DNA of 64,000 bases from assembly GCA_963556195.1 (NCBI GenBank), contig OY744544.1, forward strand, positions 47,948,484 through 48,012,483. Direction: 5' to 3'. The position numbers and the translations under genes were made by a program. The stretch comes from Sepiola atlantica (lineage: Eukaryota > Mollusca > Cephalopoda > Sepiida > Sepiolidae). Position 1 is the stretch's first letter, and the number at the start of each line of letters is the position of its first letter. The notes under the pieces were generated by a model, which saw nothing but the letters and a program-made list of their open reading frames with translations, ran no database searches and had not been told where the DNA came from. Shown here in pieces: positions 11,672-22,953 of the stretch.

Positions 11672-12193
11672 GTAGAACAGCTCTACTTATAATTGAGCAA
11701 TTTTCATAAACACTGGAGTTTCAACGGATTTACATCTACATATATATATTGGCTACAAATCTGTTTCAGCTGCGATTTCATTCCAAATTTAACTGGTTCG
11801 ACTATTTTTAACACTGAACTGAGACTGATTAAAACATTACAAACTGGCAAATCCTTTTGGTTGAAGGGTAAGGGGAATAGTAGATGGGGGCAAGGTATGT
11901 ATCCGCTCTGACCCAGTTACCTATTCATATACTAAAAAATCCCTACACTCGTTCATATATACATACATATTCACGCATTCCCATTCTTTCGTCGATGCTT
12001 TTCTGGTTATAGGGTTCTCGTATTTTCGTTTTTTCTTTATGGTCACTCTTCATCTCAGCATGTATTTATCAACAGTGTTGTCTCTTCCGATGGCCAGGCC
12101 AATCGTTTAGACTCCACATATTTATTAGCCTATGGATAGAGGGCAAACCACGCATACATATATGAATAAGCACATACATTAGCTAACCTATAC
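11672..12193. other. Tail of the hammerhead family, then unremarkable DNA
   Basis: Positions 11672-11740 match 20677-20740 (AACAGCTCTACTT, ATTGAGCA, TTTATAAACACT, GGATTTACAT), so they are the conserved downstream part of the same repeat family. The rest shows no recognisable feature. Confidence 0.6.
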
Positions 12194-12308
<115 letters not shown>

Positions 12309-12544
12309 TACTGGAAACAACACTCTTTCAAATCGAAAGACATTTCTTCTTCAAATGGATTTACCACTCTTGAAACGCGTTATATAAAATTATAAAATGA
12401 TAAAATGATAAAATAACAAAATAATAAATAAATGTTGAAAATAACTTTTTACAAATGTTAGTAGCCTTACTCCTTTACATATATACTTTTCTTTCGTTGG
12501 AACTGCACTGACACTGCACTGATACTGAACTACCTTCTATTCTT

Positions 12545-12546
<2 letters not shown>

Positions 12547-12622
<76 letters not shown>
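12547..12622. repeat. (TC)n-(TA)n compound microsatellite
   Basis: About 21 bp of TC followed by about 55 bp of TA. Confidence 0.97.
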
Positions 12623-12624
<2 letters not shown>

Positions 12625-13339
12625 CAAAAATACACCCACATACACATACATACACATACACATACATGTTTGTACAAATAAAAAATGTATACTATAATAC
12701 GGCTCCACCTGCCTACCTTTTAAACATTGGCGTTTCATTGGATAAACATATAGGAAACAACAACAATACAAGTACTATATCTAACGTGTTATTGATTTTT
12801 ATGAAGTAATGTATTTAAATCAGAATGTTTATTGATTATTTTCTATCTATTATCATGTATATCTATCAATCTATCTTGGAAATTTACTCTACGTTAAAAA
12901 ATATTAGATTTTACATGTAACAAAATGGTTCGTGGGGAAAATGCTGCACGGGAATTGTGGCAACACTATTTATTATTCCTGTGTATCTGTGAACAAGTTC
13001 TACATCTCTTCTCGGTCAATCAGATTTTCGTTTCTCGCAAAATGTTGAACGGATCGAAGAGAAATGTAGCGTCAAGTTTTGACAAAAGCTTGCTGATATT
13101 AAAGCCTAAACCACCCTAATGATTCAGTAGACCATTAAAACTGATGGCATTGGCCAAACGCACCTTAACAGAGAACAATGGGCATTTAAGTAGACAAAAC
13201 AAAACGGGCAGCAAATTAGAAAATTAGGCGAATAATCATACGGAATGCAATCTATGTTTTTCTACGGTCACCATTGTGAAAGTTTGCGTTGAAGGCGGCC
13301 GGATATGTGGGCGGCAAATTCATTGAAAGAATGTGTCCG
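12623..13339. other. No clear feature; may hold decayed pol sequence
   Basis: Lies downstream, on the minus strand, of the Ty3/gypsy gag at 13340-14307, where protease and RT would be expected. I could not find their motifs in any frame, so it may be too decayed or unrelated. Confidence 0.3.
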
Positions 13340-14307
13340 CTTCTACAACTTACATAAGCTTTTCTTGGTAAAGAACAACACATCTCGTGTTTTACAAGAT
13401 TCCGACTCATCACCAGAGTCCGTGTAAATCTTTACCAACGCCACTCTACAGCACGCCTGTGTCTTGCCATTCATCGTTGTTATTTTAATGTTCCACTTGC
13501 TCAAAATACAGCATAACTTTGCGCTCACTATGATACAGGAGTAATTTGAACCAAGCATGGGTGTTTTTTTTTTTTAACTCGGACAATTGGTTGCGCCTCG
13601 TTTACATCTTGTACGAGAAGCGGCGCTGACATCTTGTCTCCCGAGTCGTTTCCCAGACGGCTTGAGAACAGGTGGTCGATCCCGCCACACTGGAAGCACC
13701 GTATGTGTCCCTGTCTCATGTCCAATGTGACAATTCCACCGACAGCGGAAGCAATTCACTTTGGCATGTGAGCCCGGCCTCTGCGGATTTTAAAGTCCAC
13801 TCTGGGCAGATTACACGGGCATTACAAAATGATCCCCAAGTTTTGCTTCATCCCTGGTGACGGACTGGGCGCACTCGAGTAACTGCTCAATTGGCGTCGC
13901 GTCTATGCTGATTGATGCTCTCAGAAGTTGGTTAACTCAAATTGGAAGTCCCGCCATAAATGCGTTCATGAAAGTCTGTTTAGGCAACCCTCCAAAAAGA
14001 ACATCCAGTTTCTTGAATGCGGGAAAGAAGAAAGCCACTATCTCGCCTGCTAATAGTTTCCGGGTGATAAAACGTTCGTATGTTGTGCCAGCGTCGATCG
14101 CAAAACATTTATACAGCGCAGCGTTCGTAAGCTCAACATTGGCCATATCATTCTCGCTTACCTGCTCTACCAGCGTTAGTCGCAGTGGAATGACTTGCTT
14201 GGAACACAAAAACGACAGGTTAGCTCCACTCTCTCAACCCAGTCCACCACAGGCGTAAATTCGTCAAACTCAGGGATGAGGTTTAAGTCGCACTTGTCAC
14301 CAGCCAT
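13340..14307 (-). pseudogene. gag: Ty3/gypsy-type gag, frameshifted
   Basis: Gag forms the particle of LTR retrotransposons. The minus-strand frame starts MAGDKCDLNLIPEFDEF at 14307, shifts near 14190, and continues with a capsid-like stretch containing VELTNAALYKCFAID, YERFITRKLLAGE and FGGLPKQTFMNAFMAGLP, down to about 13860. Two decayed zinc-knuckle-like segments follow in different frames near 13680-13760: CFRCRWNCHIGH and CFQCGGIDHLFS. A further frame (13558-13343) contains TMNGKTQACC, possibly the start of protease. The order on this strand is gag then possible protease. The pol at 16300-17825 lies on the wrong side to belong to the same copy. Several frameshifts and stops. Confidence 0.75.
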
Positions 14308-14835
14308 TATGTCACAAATTAACAGCAAGTAAAAATGCCGGAATATTTTAATGTTGAAAACGCGCACAAAAATTAAATAAATAAATAAAAAGTCCGACTG
14401 TCGAGTTGTAATTAACACGAATCTTTTAAACGATGCCAACTCAATTATTTCTCTCTTTTTCTCACTGAACACTCGACGTGGTCCCGACACGTCAAGTTTA
14501 CATTTCTCCCCGATAAGAAAAGTTTCTACTCTTTTTATTTTAACAATAATTCGCCCATGCAAAACAATGCTCACTTGCATCAGTGAATTCTTATCATCGC
14601 ACACAAATAACAAAAGTCTATCTTGTAAGCGGAACGCTGTGGGTCCAATCTCCGATGAACGTAACGTCACACGTGGACCCGCATGATGCTTGCTACAGAG
14701 GTACCTTAAAGTTAATATATACGTAAAATCTTATGTAATAAAACGTGTATTAATAAATAAATAAATGAATGAATAAAAGTAATGTGTGTACAAATAAATA
14801 AATAAAAATGTACATGTAAATTTATGTAACATATA

Positions 14836-14837
<2 letters not shown>
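14308..14837. other. Upstream region of the gag remnant
   Basis: This would hold the 5' LTR or leader of the minus-strand gypsy element. The minus-strand frame is open for about 360 bases upstream of the gag ATG without recognisable protein features. I could not define LTR ends. Confidence 0.35.

Positions 14838-14917
<80 letters not shown>
14838..14917. repeat. (AAT)n microsatellite
   Basis: About 27 units of the trinucleotide, nearly perfect. Confidence 0.97.
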
Positions 14918-14919
<2 letters not shown>

Positions 14920-15089
14920 GGTTATACACGTAATAAAATCATATAAGAAAAGATATATAAATAGATAGTCACAGATAGTCAGAGAAACTAGGTACTCGCG
15001 ATTTTTTGAAAATCTACAATAGTGTGGTGAACAATGGACAATCAACGATTTCCCTGCTATCGAACCACAATGATGTCGTTTGCACATCG

Positions 15090-15475
15090 TTTCACCCTAA
15101 ACTCCACTTTGGACTCAGCAAGCCATCACCTCTCAAAATTCCCATTGCAGACTGAAATCACACTTGAAAATCTGGTCATCACCCCATCTCAGGTCAGAGA
15201 CATAATAAAAAACCTCGACACCTTGTGGACCTGCTCTTATAGCGGTAATAGTAATAAAGAAATGCTCTGCCGAACTGGCCGCTGTCCTCATCAAACTCTA
15301 AAACAAATGCCTTGCTGAATATTGCTTCCCTGATAGCTGGAAAAATGCTTCTGTGGTACAAGTTTTCGAGTATGCTGGAAAGAGAACAGAGACTCAGAAC
15401 TACCGCCCAATCAATCTACTCCCGATCTTTACTAAAAATCTTTGAACTGGCGACATGCTTTGTTTGGGGTGATAT
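15090..15475 (+). pseudogene. Non-LTR reverse transcriptase fragment (jockey/CR1-like)
   Basis: A short N-terminal part of a LINE reverse transcriptase. It reads VRDIIKNLDT (about 15195), then after a frameshift the segment KCSAELAAVLIKL, CFPDSWKNASVV and NYRPINLLPIFTK (to about 15440). PDSWK...NYRPISLL is the usual start of the RT domain in jockey/CR1-group elements. The catalytic palm (YADD) is absent because the copy ends near 15475. Different clade from the Tx1-like LINEs in the window. Confidence 0.75.
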
Positions 15476-16299
15476 TTAAAGAAAAAGATAGATAAATAAG
15501 AAAAATTAACTCAGGTTCCTTGAAGTTAATATATACGTAAAAAGGAAATTATATAATAAAAATTATATAAATAGAAAGATAGATATATTAATAAATAAAT
15601 AAAAGTAATATATGTATACAGAAATAAAAAGAAATAGATTCCGAATTAAAGGATTAATATTTACTGTGATTATTAGCTATGCACAATAACTTCTCCTGAA
15701 CGAGGACAGAATGCAGGTGTAGTTTCTTCATCTTTTATTCATCATCCCTAAAGATGATGGAAGCTGGCTTCCTAAGGAAACAATACAAATATGGCACGTA
15801 TTACTCATTCATTCATGCATAAATGGACATGTTACAATGATTGTCTTTAACATATATATATTGATAACTATCTATCTCCTCTTCTCAAGTGAGTTTTTTT
15901 AAGTGGAGAAAAAATAGTTCGGTTAATATTAAAAATGCTTAGTATTTTTTTCAAATGAATGGTTTAATATTGTAAACCATTTAGAAACTTTTCCTGGCTG
16001 TTTGTTGACATCAGTCTTCTCAATTCCAAAGGTAACCTTTTATTAGTGGTTGTTTCAGGTAATTTAGTTTTGTTTAGGGTTGCTGTTTTATGAGATGTTC
16101 TTTCTGTTGGAACGTTTGTTTCTGGATTGTTAATTTTTGGTTGTGGTTCATGCGCAGGGGAAGCTGTTTCTATTAATTGCTCCCTGATGTTGATAGGTGC
16201 AATTCCCTTTGTATTGCTATACTTTTCTTGATTGTGTATCTCTATAGGGAGGGTTCGTCAGCCTTGTAGGTGTTCTGGTGTTGATCTCTTCTCTGATCA
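15476..16299. other. AT-rich flank, possibly 3' part of the gypsy element
   Basis: No motif recognised. The part next to 16300 would correspond to the end of pol or 3' UTR of the minus-strand gypsy copy. Short TTAAGTGG/CTCAAGTG-type repeats near 15880-15900. Confidence 0.3.
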
Positions 16300-17825
16300 C
16301 TACCGGTGGAATATATATATTTTTTTTTGTAAAATGAGGTGAATTTTCGGCGGTGTGATTCGTTGTGTGCCATCTATTTCGATCATATATTGTTTGAGTA
16401 GTTTGATTTCAACCACGGTTCCAGTTCTTTCCCATATGTAAGGTTTTACAGATAAGCATGGTCATCTATCTTCAGAGGTTTCAGTTATTTAGTGTGCAAT
16501 ACTAACTTTACCCGCTCTCTGTTGTGCCTTTATTCTAGGGCTTTTTCGCTGCTAATGGCAATTTCCTGCCTGGTTGGGAGATGACAGTATCTTCATATTA
16601 GTTTAGGGATTGGATCTCTGATTGGGCGTCGTAATAGTATCATTGCTGGTGAGGTTTTTGTTTGTGGACTAACGCTATTTCTGTAAATTAGCATTGCCCT
16701 TAGGAATCACTCTACATTTAGTGAGGCTGTAGGACTTGGGGTGTCATTAGCATCTTTTTATCACCTCTGCTCTTGTGTCTGTGTGGGAGTTTCCGACTGA
16801 AGTTAGTCTGTGAATTCCTGTGTTATGTCTCCAGAAAATTGTGGGCCCTCATCTGAAGTTAGTTCTTCTAGTTCACCAAATGAGGTGACTACTTCTCTGA
16901 ATCGTTTAATCAGGTAATCATGATAATACTCTGTCCTAGTATTGTAATTCCGTCAACCACATGCAAGTGATCAGCATATCTGTTGTATGGTTTTAAGGAT
17001 AGGGAAATGTCTTGGATGTCAGACATGTCACTTTGAAGAATTTGTTTTAAGTCTTTTAATGTTTCATCACTTTATGTGGCAATTTTAACCATTTCCCATG
17101 AAACTCTATTAAAAGCAACATAAATTTTACAAACAGCTTCTATTTTCACTCCAATGTCGTCTGCTAGGTTTTGAGTGTTAAGTTTGGCCAAGTTGGTTAT
17201 CTGGAGAGTGAATCTTGGTGCCTGTCCCATGCTGGATGGTGAAATTGTACGGCAGTGTTTTTTTCTTTCAGGTTGAGAATTCTGCGGTTTGTGATGTCAT
17301 TCGATGATCTGTCATAGAGAATCTGTATAAGTAGTTTGTGGTCTGTAGCGACTACTAGGGTAGGGCAACCATGAATATAGTTCCGAGTTTGCATACCTGC
17401 TCACAGCTCGACTACCAACTAGGCAGAGGTGCCAACTTGTTACGCAACACGATGGAGACATCTTCTGACATTGTCAGTATTTTGTTGGAGGGTGAAGTCA
17501 ATGTCGTCATTAGACCAATCTGTGGATAGGCAGGTTGAGTGTTATGGTTCAACTCGAATGCTTTGTCCATTCAAACTTGATGTTTGTTTTTAGTAAAACC
17601 CTGAATGGTCTGAAAGTGTATTTTGCTATTGAGAATGCATATGCACCTTGATTAACGAGGCCAAACCATGCCCTTCCTCCAGACATATATTTTGGTGTGG
17701 GAAATTCCAGAATAGAATTCAAGAATTTCTGACTCGACTTCATGTTGTCTGCTGTCACTGTTAATCCAGCAAAATCCACTGTATCTTGTGCAAATTGAAA
17801 TTTTCTAGAGTAATGCCATTCATTT
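16300..17825 (-). pseudogene. pol: Ty3/gypsy pol: RT end, RNase H and integrase, decayed
   Basis: Pol copies and integrates LTR retrotransposons. From 17825 down the minus strand: FAQDTVDFAGLTVT and FPTPKYMSGGRAWFGLVNQ (RT-RNase H connection), then TDWSNDDIDF at about 17515, with the catalytic Asp of the RNase H fold, then GCPTLVVATDHK and SSNDITNRRILNLKEK (17370-17250). Integrase remnants follow, including PIRDPIP near 16610 and YIWERTGTVVEI followed by a diverged match to the C-terminal VDGTRRxTLRNRK-type segment at 16350-16440. The RT catalytic palm and integrase DDE core are missing or unreadable. Many stops. The domain order fits a single minus-strand copy. Gag at 13340-14307 is downstream on this strand, so it belongs to a different insertion. 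Confidence 0.82.
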
Positions 17826-18270
17826 AAAAATATGTGTGTAATGTTGGTTAGGTGTATGGTGTTCGATAAACTGTTAGTTTTAATAATATATATATATAAT
17901 TTTTATTTTTTTTTTTATTTTTTTTTTTTTTATTAAGCTTATATTTGAATATTTACTTTGTTTTATCTTCATATTTTTATTTTGTTTATCTTTCTTTCGT
18001 ATTTTAAGAATTTTCATATAAAGTAAAGTAATTAGTCTCATATTTTAAATATTCTAGATCTATCAAACTTATCGATTATCATCTATTAAAGAAGTGTTAC
18101 TAATTGTGAATTTCGTCAAATTAGTTTAACGAATTAACTTGATATATTTACTATAAGATAAAGGGGAGTAACTCTGGATTTTTATTATTTATTATAATTA
18201 ATTTTTTTTAGGTGGAGATCTGTATAACAATATTAGTATATATATATACAACATATATACACATACATGC

Positions 18271-18301
<31 letters not shown>

Positions 18302-18727
18302 CATATCTATGTATTATTGTTTGTTTAATTGTTTATCTATATATATTCTTCACTTTCTTTACATATTTTTTTTTTAATTTATTTATTTATTTTTATTATT
18401 ATTATTTACTTGTTTAATTTATTTTATGAATTATTTATTTAATATTTGCATGGGATTTGTATACATTCTATATGTGTTTGGATTAATTAATTAATAATGC
18501 TAGGTTATGGGGTGACTTATTTTGGTGGGTTAGAAGAGTATGTTGAATATGGTTTTTGGTTTGTGGTTGGGAGTGTGTTAGGATGGAAGTTCATATGGGG
18601 AGGGGCCTGTTTGATTGTTTGGGTGTGTGGTGAGTTTATTATAGGAGGTGAGTAATGAGTGAAGTGGTGGAAACGGAGTCTGTTAAGTGTTAGATATGGG
18701 GGTTGGTTGGTGGATGGGGGATAGATA
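17826..18727. other. AT-rich DNA with T-runs and short TA tracts
   Basis: T homopolymers at 17907-17932, TA-rich tracts at 18236-18300 and T/A-rich runs at 18365-18440, then a G-rich, T-rich stretch at 18530-18725 that may be the 3' UTR of the minus-strand PLE fragment. Confidence 0.4.
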
Positions 18728-19297
18728 TTATAGCATGAATGGTAAGTAGAGCTCGTGACGCTGATTGAGTGAGGGGTTTAATCTGGAGATGAGGATTGAT
18801 TCTGTGATTCTAAGGTCACCAATGTTTCTGACAGACGCTAAGATGGAGACATGAATATCGCGCTGAGTGTTTGAGCAAATTTCTATGTGTTTGTGGAAAG
18901 AGGATATACGGGTATTCAAGTGCTCCTTTATGCGCAAGTGTAGCGGTTTTGTAGTGTTGCCGATGTAAATTTTTTTGCATTTATTGCACTGTAGTTTGTA
19001 AACACAGTTAGTGCGATGGCACAGACCTGTGTTGGGGATAGGGCAATTGGCCAGGGAGCAGGGTTCGGGTGTGTGGTTAGTATGCTTATTAGATAGATGT
19101 TGGCGTAGGGAGGTGCCAGTATGTGTTAGTTGTATGTTAAGGTTTTCCTTATGTATTGCCTTGCGGATGGAGGTGGTGATCTTATCGCTGAAGAAAGGGA
19201 GTTTTAAGAAGCATGTGTTAGAGAGGGTGCGGTGTCTACGTGTGTTGGGCTTATTTAGGTGGGCTATGGTGGATCGAACGCAGTTTGTAGATTCAGA
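18728..19297 (-). pseudogene. PLE C-terminal region with GIY-YIG endonuclease, open frame
   Basis: An uninterrupted minus-strand frame of about 189 codons ends at a TAA at 18728. It reads FLKLPFFSDKITTSIRKAIH and GTSLRQHLSNKH, then a cysteine-rich linker (CSLANCPI, CHRTNCVYKLQCNKCKK), then IYIGNTTKPLHLRIKEHLN, the GIY-YIG core with the catalytic Arg (LRIKEH), and SILISRLNPSLNQRHEL, the usual C-terminus with a Glu in the preceding ITES. The linker-plus-nuclease architecture is that of PLEs. The sequence differs clearly from the other three PLE copies, so it is a second subfamily. No RT is found upstream, so it is a 5'-truncated copy. The lack of stops suggests it is younger. Confidence 0.85.
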
Positions 19298-19515
19298 ATA
19301 GAGTCACAAACAGTAATTTAAATTAATGTACACTTACCCGAGAGGTGGGGACAGGCGTCATTGTTGTTGAAAGTGTTCGACGCTTGAGCGAAACTGTGCA
19401 TAATCGTTAGTGACAACAAACTTAGTAATTCCAAACAGGGCTCTACTATCAAGACTATTAATCTTAAAGAGGCATATGACTGTAACTATTTTTTATATAT
19501 TAAAAGCCTAACGGC
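19298..19515. other. No recognisable feature
   Basis: Flank of the PLE fragment. The minus-strand frame becomes closed above about 19300. Confidence 0.4.
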
Positions 19516-19516
19516 A

Positions 19517-19598
<82 letters not shown>
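19516..19598. repeat. (TA)n microsatellite
   Basis: About 80 bp of TA with one CA interruption near its start. Confidence 0.96.
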
Positions 19599-19600
<2 letters not shown>

Positions 19601-19800
19601 GTACATGTGTATAAGATATGAAAGTATAAAAAGTAGGTGGAGGATATAGTTAAATGCTTGGTTGGTTATTTAGGTGTTTTATTTTTTTAAATTTTAGTTT
19701 TTAGGTTCTTTAGATATTTGTTTATACATTTACATATATATTTTAGTGGAGAATCTGTTTAAGGTGCGTGTGTTTATAGGTATATATTTATATAAGTGGT

Positions 19801-19804
<4 letters not shown>

Positions 19805-19868
<64 letters not shown>
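19805..19868. repeat. (TA)n microsatellite
   Basis: About 63 bp of pure TA. Confidence 0.97.
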
Positions 19869-19870
<2 letters not shown>

Positions 19871-20122
19871 AGTGTATATTTTGGTATGTGTCCGCCGCCT
19901 CGTAACTCTCGCTTCCATTAGTCTCTCATATTAAATGAGCGATGTTTCTGAAAATGGGGGAAAATTGGTGTTTTCTGCGTCATAATCTATCCATTTAAAA
20001 CTTATAGTTGGCTAGCTTTTGACCTTGACGTAGTATTTTTCTTTGTTAGCTCCTTACACCAAGTGGCTTCATGCCTGTTCTGTAGCAATTGCCATAATAA
20101 AATTGTTTTTAAAATATGTGTA

Positions 20123-20125
<3 letters not shown>

Positions 20126-20178
<53 letters not shown>
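20126..20178. repeat. (TA)n microsatellite
   Basis: About 52 bp of pure TA. Confidence 0.97.
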
Positions 20179-20181
<3 letters not shown>

Positions 20182-20576
20182 ATATAAGTTTGCGGGTGTA
20201 TATTAATATATTTATAGGTTAAAAAATGTTGGTGGTCCAAAGGACTGACCGAGACATTGGAAAAAACTAAATGTTATTAAATACTAACCGAGATGAAGAG
20301 AAACCATAAAGATACAAATAGATTAAACTAAACCACTGGGGAGGAATTGGTCAGACGAAGACAGTGTGTGAATTTGTATGTATATACGCACGAGGGTATG
20401 GATGTATGTGTATATAAATAACTAAATTTGATCGGATATATACCTTACCTCCTCAACTATTCCGCTCCCATCCAACAAAAACGATACTAATTCATAAGAA
20501 ATAGAAAATGACTAAACCCCAAAAAGATTTTTTTAGGAGAGAACATTCTTCAAATCCATCCAGTTCTCTGAAATTC
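20179..20576. other. No recognisable feature
   Basis: Unique-looking AT-rich sequence upstream of the hammerhead motif. Confidence 0.4.
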
Positions 20577-20642
20577 TTGGTCTGATGAGGTTGACTTTCT
20601 GGAAAAAGTGCAACCGAAACATGTATGCACATATGTAACCAA
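20577..20642 (+). ncRNA. Type I hammerhead ribozyme motif (best example)
   Basis: All conserved parts are present in order: stem I 5' strand TTGGT (20577-20581); core CTGATGA (20582-20588); stem II, five pairs GGTTG/CAACC extended by ACTTT/AAAGT with one bulged G (20589-20615); core GAAA (20616-20619); stem III CATGT/ATATG with loop ATGCAC (20620-20635); TA (20636-20637); stem I 3' strand ACCAA (20638-20642). The predicted cut is between 20637 and 20638, after a GUA triplet, which obeys the NUH rule. Stem I is the open helix, so it is type I, the kind known from PLEs and several SINE-like elements. The following sequence to about 20740 is conserved at 11672-11740 and 37275-37345. A (TA)n tract begins at 20764. 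Confidence 0.88.
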
Positions 20643-20761
20643 TAATGTTTGTATAAATAAAAAATTATACTTATAAACAGCTCTACTTGTTATTGAGCAC
20701 TTTTTATAAACACTTGAGTTTCTATGGATTTACATTTACAGAAACTAATACAATACATGTA

Positions 20762-20763
<2 letters not shown>

Positions 20764-20844
<81 letters not shown>
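20764..20844. repeat. (TA)n microsatellite
   Basis: About 80 bp of pure TA following the hammerhead-bearing repeat. Confidence 0.98.
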
Positions 20845-20848
<4 letters not shown>

Positions 20849-20926
20849 TATTGACAGGAGGAGCCACAGAGACAAATATTAGAAAAAGGAATAAGTTACA
20901 AATATAAAATAAAAATAGAAAGATCA

Positions 20927-20927
<1 letters not shown>

Positions 20928-20981
<54 letters not shown>
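20928..20981. repeat. (AAT)n microsatellite
   Basis: About 18 AAT units, followed by AAAATTATA repeats and a short TA tract at 21027-21044. Confidence 0.96.
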
Positions 20982-20985
<4 letters not shown>

Positions 20986-21252
20986 TTATAAAAATTATAA
21001 AAATGAAATGAAAATAAAAATAAGCATATATATATATATATATAGATTTAGATTTTTCACTTATAAAATAGATCATTCAGTGAAGACCGGGGTTGTTCCA
21101 ATAAAAACAAGCTCGATGATACTCGATTACAGAGTACAGAGCATGTATATGTGATTTTATGAAGGCTTACCAAAGCATTCCTTTCAGGACACCAATGATC
21201 ACCATTAAAGATATTTTTTCTTACAAATATTATTTATTCAAATTAAATGTTT

Positions 21253-21309
21253 TTTCCTACACGTGTTTCACTACCAAGCAGTTACTTGCTTGGCAGATCA
21301 TCAGGGAAA
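21253..21309 (-). ncRNA. Hammerhead ribozyme motif with palindromic stem III
   Basis: Read on the minus strand: stem I TTTCC (21309-21305), core CTGATGA (21304-21298), an unpaired T, stem II of ten pairs CTGCCAAGCA/TGCTTGGTAG with loop AGTAAC (21296-21271), an unpaired T, core GAAA (21269-21266), CACGTG (21265-21260), TA, and stem I partner GGAAA (21257-21253). The self-complementary CACGTG leaves almost no loop for stem III, as in minimal hammerheads thought to work as dimers. The T/T mismatch at the foot of stem II departs from the usual G-C pair and could lower activity. The predicted cut is between 21258 and 21257. Confidence 0.78.
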
Positions 21310-21949
21310 TTAAATGTATGGAATATGAAGTGATGTAAAGTAAGAGTAAAAATCTTTTACAAAATATGTAGTCTGTCCAGTTGGCGAATGTCCGTTGATA
21401 AAATGTCCGAGGAAGGAAAGTTTTAAAGATGGAAAAATTATTTCGTGGAGACAGCGTTAGAAATGTTCAAAATGAATTAAATCTAATAGAAAGGTGTTTA
21501 GTTCAATCGTAGACGGGAAGTACTTCTTGGATTTGATATAAATCACTACTGTAATTCCCGGGATAATATACACATTTTAAAACTATTTTCACTGTCAGTC
21601 CACGGAAGTATTTTAAAATGGCCCTAATTCTCAAAATTACATCCTAATAATATAATAATAATAATAAAACATAATAAAATGGGGAAGCGAAATTTACAAT
21701 ATTTTAAAGCTGGGATTGAAAGACAGTGTATAACTAATACGTTTATTGAAAATCATAAACATTTATGTGCCACAAGAAAATGTACATAATATAAAATGTT
21801 TTTTTTTATTTTATGTATCATCCTACTTACACAATAACTGCCTTCACATGCTTCCTGAAACTTTCACAGGTGGTCCCCAAATATTCAGGAGACACTTTTG
21901 TTATTTTTCTTTAATAGTAACTTTGAAAGAATGTGATGTTCTATTGGTA
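21310..21949. other. No recognisable feature
   Basis: AT-rich flank between the hammerhead motif and the maT transposase remnant. Minus-strand decayed transposase sequence may extend a little into its right end. Confidence 0.35.
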
Positions 21950-22510
21950 TCATGTTTTAAAATGGCTCAAATAGCGGATTCCAGATGATTTCGATCTGGG
22001 CTAAAAGGCGACTATGAATATGATTCTCAAAAATTACTAAAGTTGGATTTTCAGAAATTAAATTAAAAAAACTATTTTTCCAGCTGTATGGCTGGAGTAC
22101 TATCCTATTCATACATAATTAACATCTTAAAGCTGTGGCATGACCTGGTATCGCAAAGTCTTGTAGTAAGTATTAACATTGATATTTTCATCAGCTTTGT
22201 AGAATTTTCCATCGGAATCCACAACACCAAAAGCCATAAATTGAGCAGGATCTTTTGTTCTAAATGCACCCTTGTCAATTTTTCGATATTATTTCTGCCG
22301 TTCAGAACAATATCGACAATGAAGATCTTTTCATCTGAAAAGATCGTGACAATGGAGGAATTTCTTTTGAACCATATAATAATTTTGCTGCACTTTTCCA
22401 ATCTCCTTTCCTTCATAGCTGTTTTCAACATGTATTTTGGTGTTCTTCTGTGGATTTTAAGTCATATTTTACTGCATTTCTAATGGTCTTGTTGTCTTCC
22501 TAAAGTTTAA
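21950..22510 (-). pseudogene. Tc1/mariner (maT-like) transposase, decayed
   Basis: Cut-and-paste transposase of the IS630-Tc1-mariner group. On the minus strand: TPKYMLKTAMKERRLEKC (about 22440-22390), IFSDEKIFIVD (about 22340) with the first catalytic Asp in the SDEK motif, then after a frameshift QFMAFGVVDSDGKFYKAD (about 22240) and INVNTYYKTLRYQVMP (about 22165). The GVV/SDGK and YYKxLR motifs resemble maT-type transposases. The second Asp (usually in QQDGAPCHT) is not readable: only SSHTAGK survives near 22090. Frameshifted in at least two places. The N-terminal HTH domains and terminal inverted repeats were not found. Confidence 0.78.
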
Positions 22511-22894
22511 TTGCAATTTTTCTCATTAATTTGGTTAGAGTTTGAATTTGAGAGTTTTTATAAATGCTTTAGTATGCTTTTTGTTGATTCCTCAACTTCC
22601 AGACTTTATCGCAATAGATTTGCTTATAGTCATTCTATTTTTTACATTATAAACAATCTTTATGGACACTGCAACTAGTTTAGAAATCTTCTTTTGGTGT
22701 GTCAAGTGCATTCAGCAAATGACACACTCTTTGTTGTTAGCTTTCCTAGTTACTTATAGGAGCAAAAGTGTCTGAAACGGTACGAATAATAGGGTTAGGT
22801 ATGATTATGACATTAATATATGCAAGGATTCAAAACAATTGATTTAGTGCCTTTTGAGAAAAACAACTTAACGTTCACTGCAAATGTTGCTTCC

Positions 22895-22897
<3 letters not shown>
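22511..22897. other. No recognisable feature
   Basis: AT-rich flank upstream of the transposase remnant. Confidence 0.35.

Positions 22898-22951
<54 letters not shown>
22898..22951. repeat. (TA)n microsatellite
   Basis: About 54 bp of pure TA. Confidence 0.97.

Positions 22952-22953
<2 letters not shown>

Noticed and set aside
14176..14670. Upstream extension of the gag frame to 14670
   Set aside because: The part above the ATG at 14307 has no gag-like sequence, and an untranslated leader or LTR is expected there.
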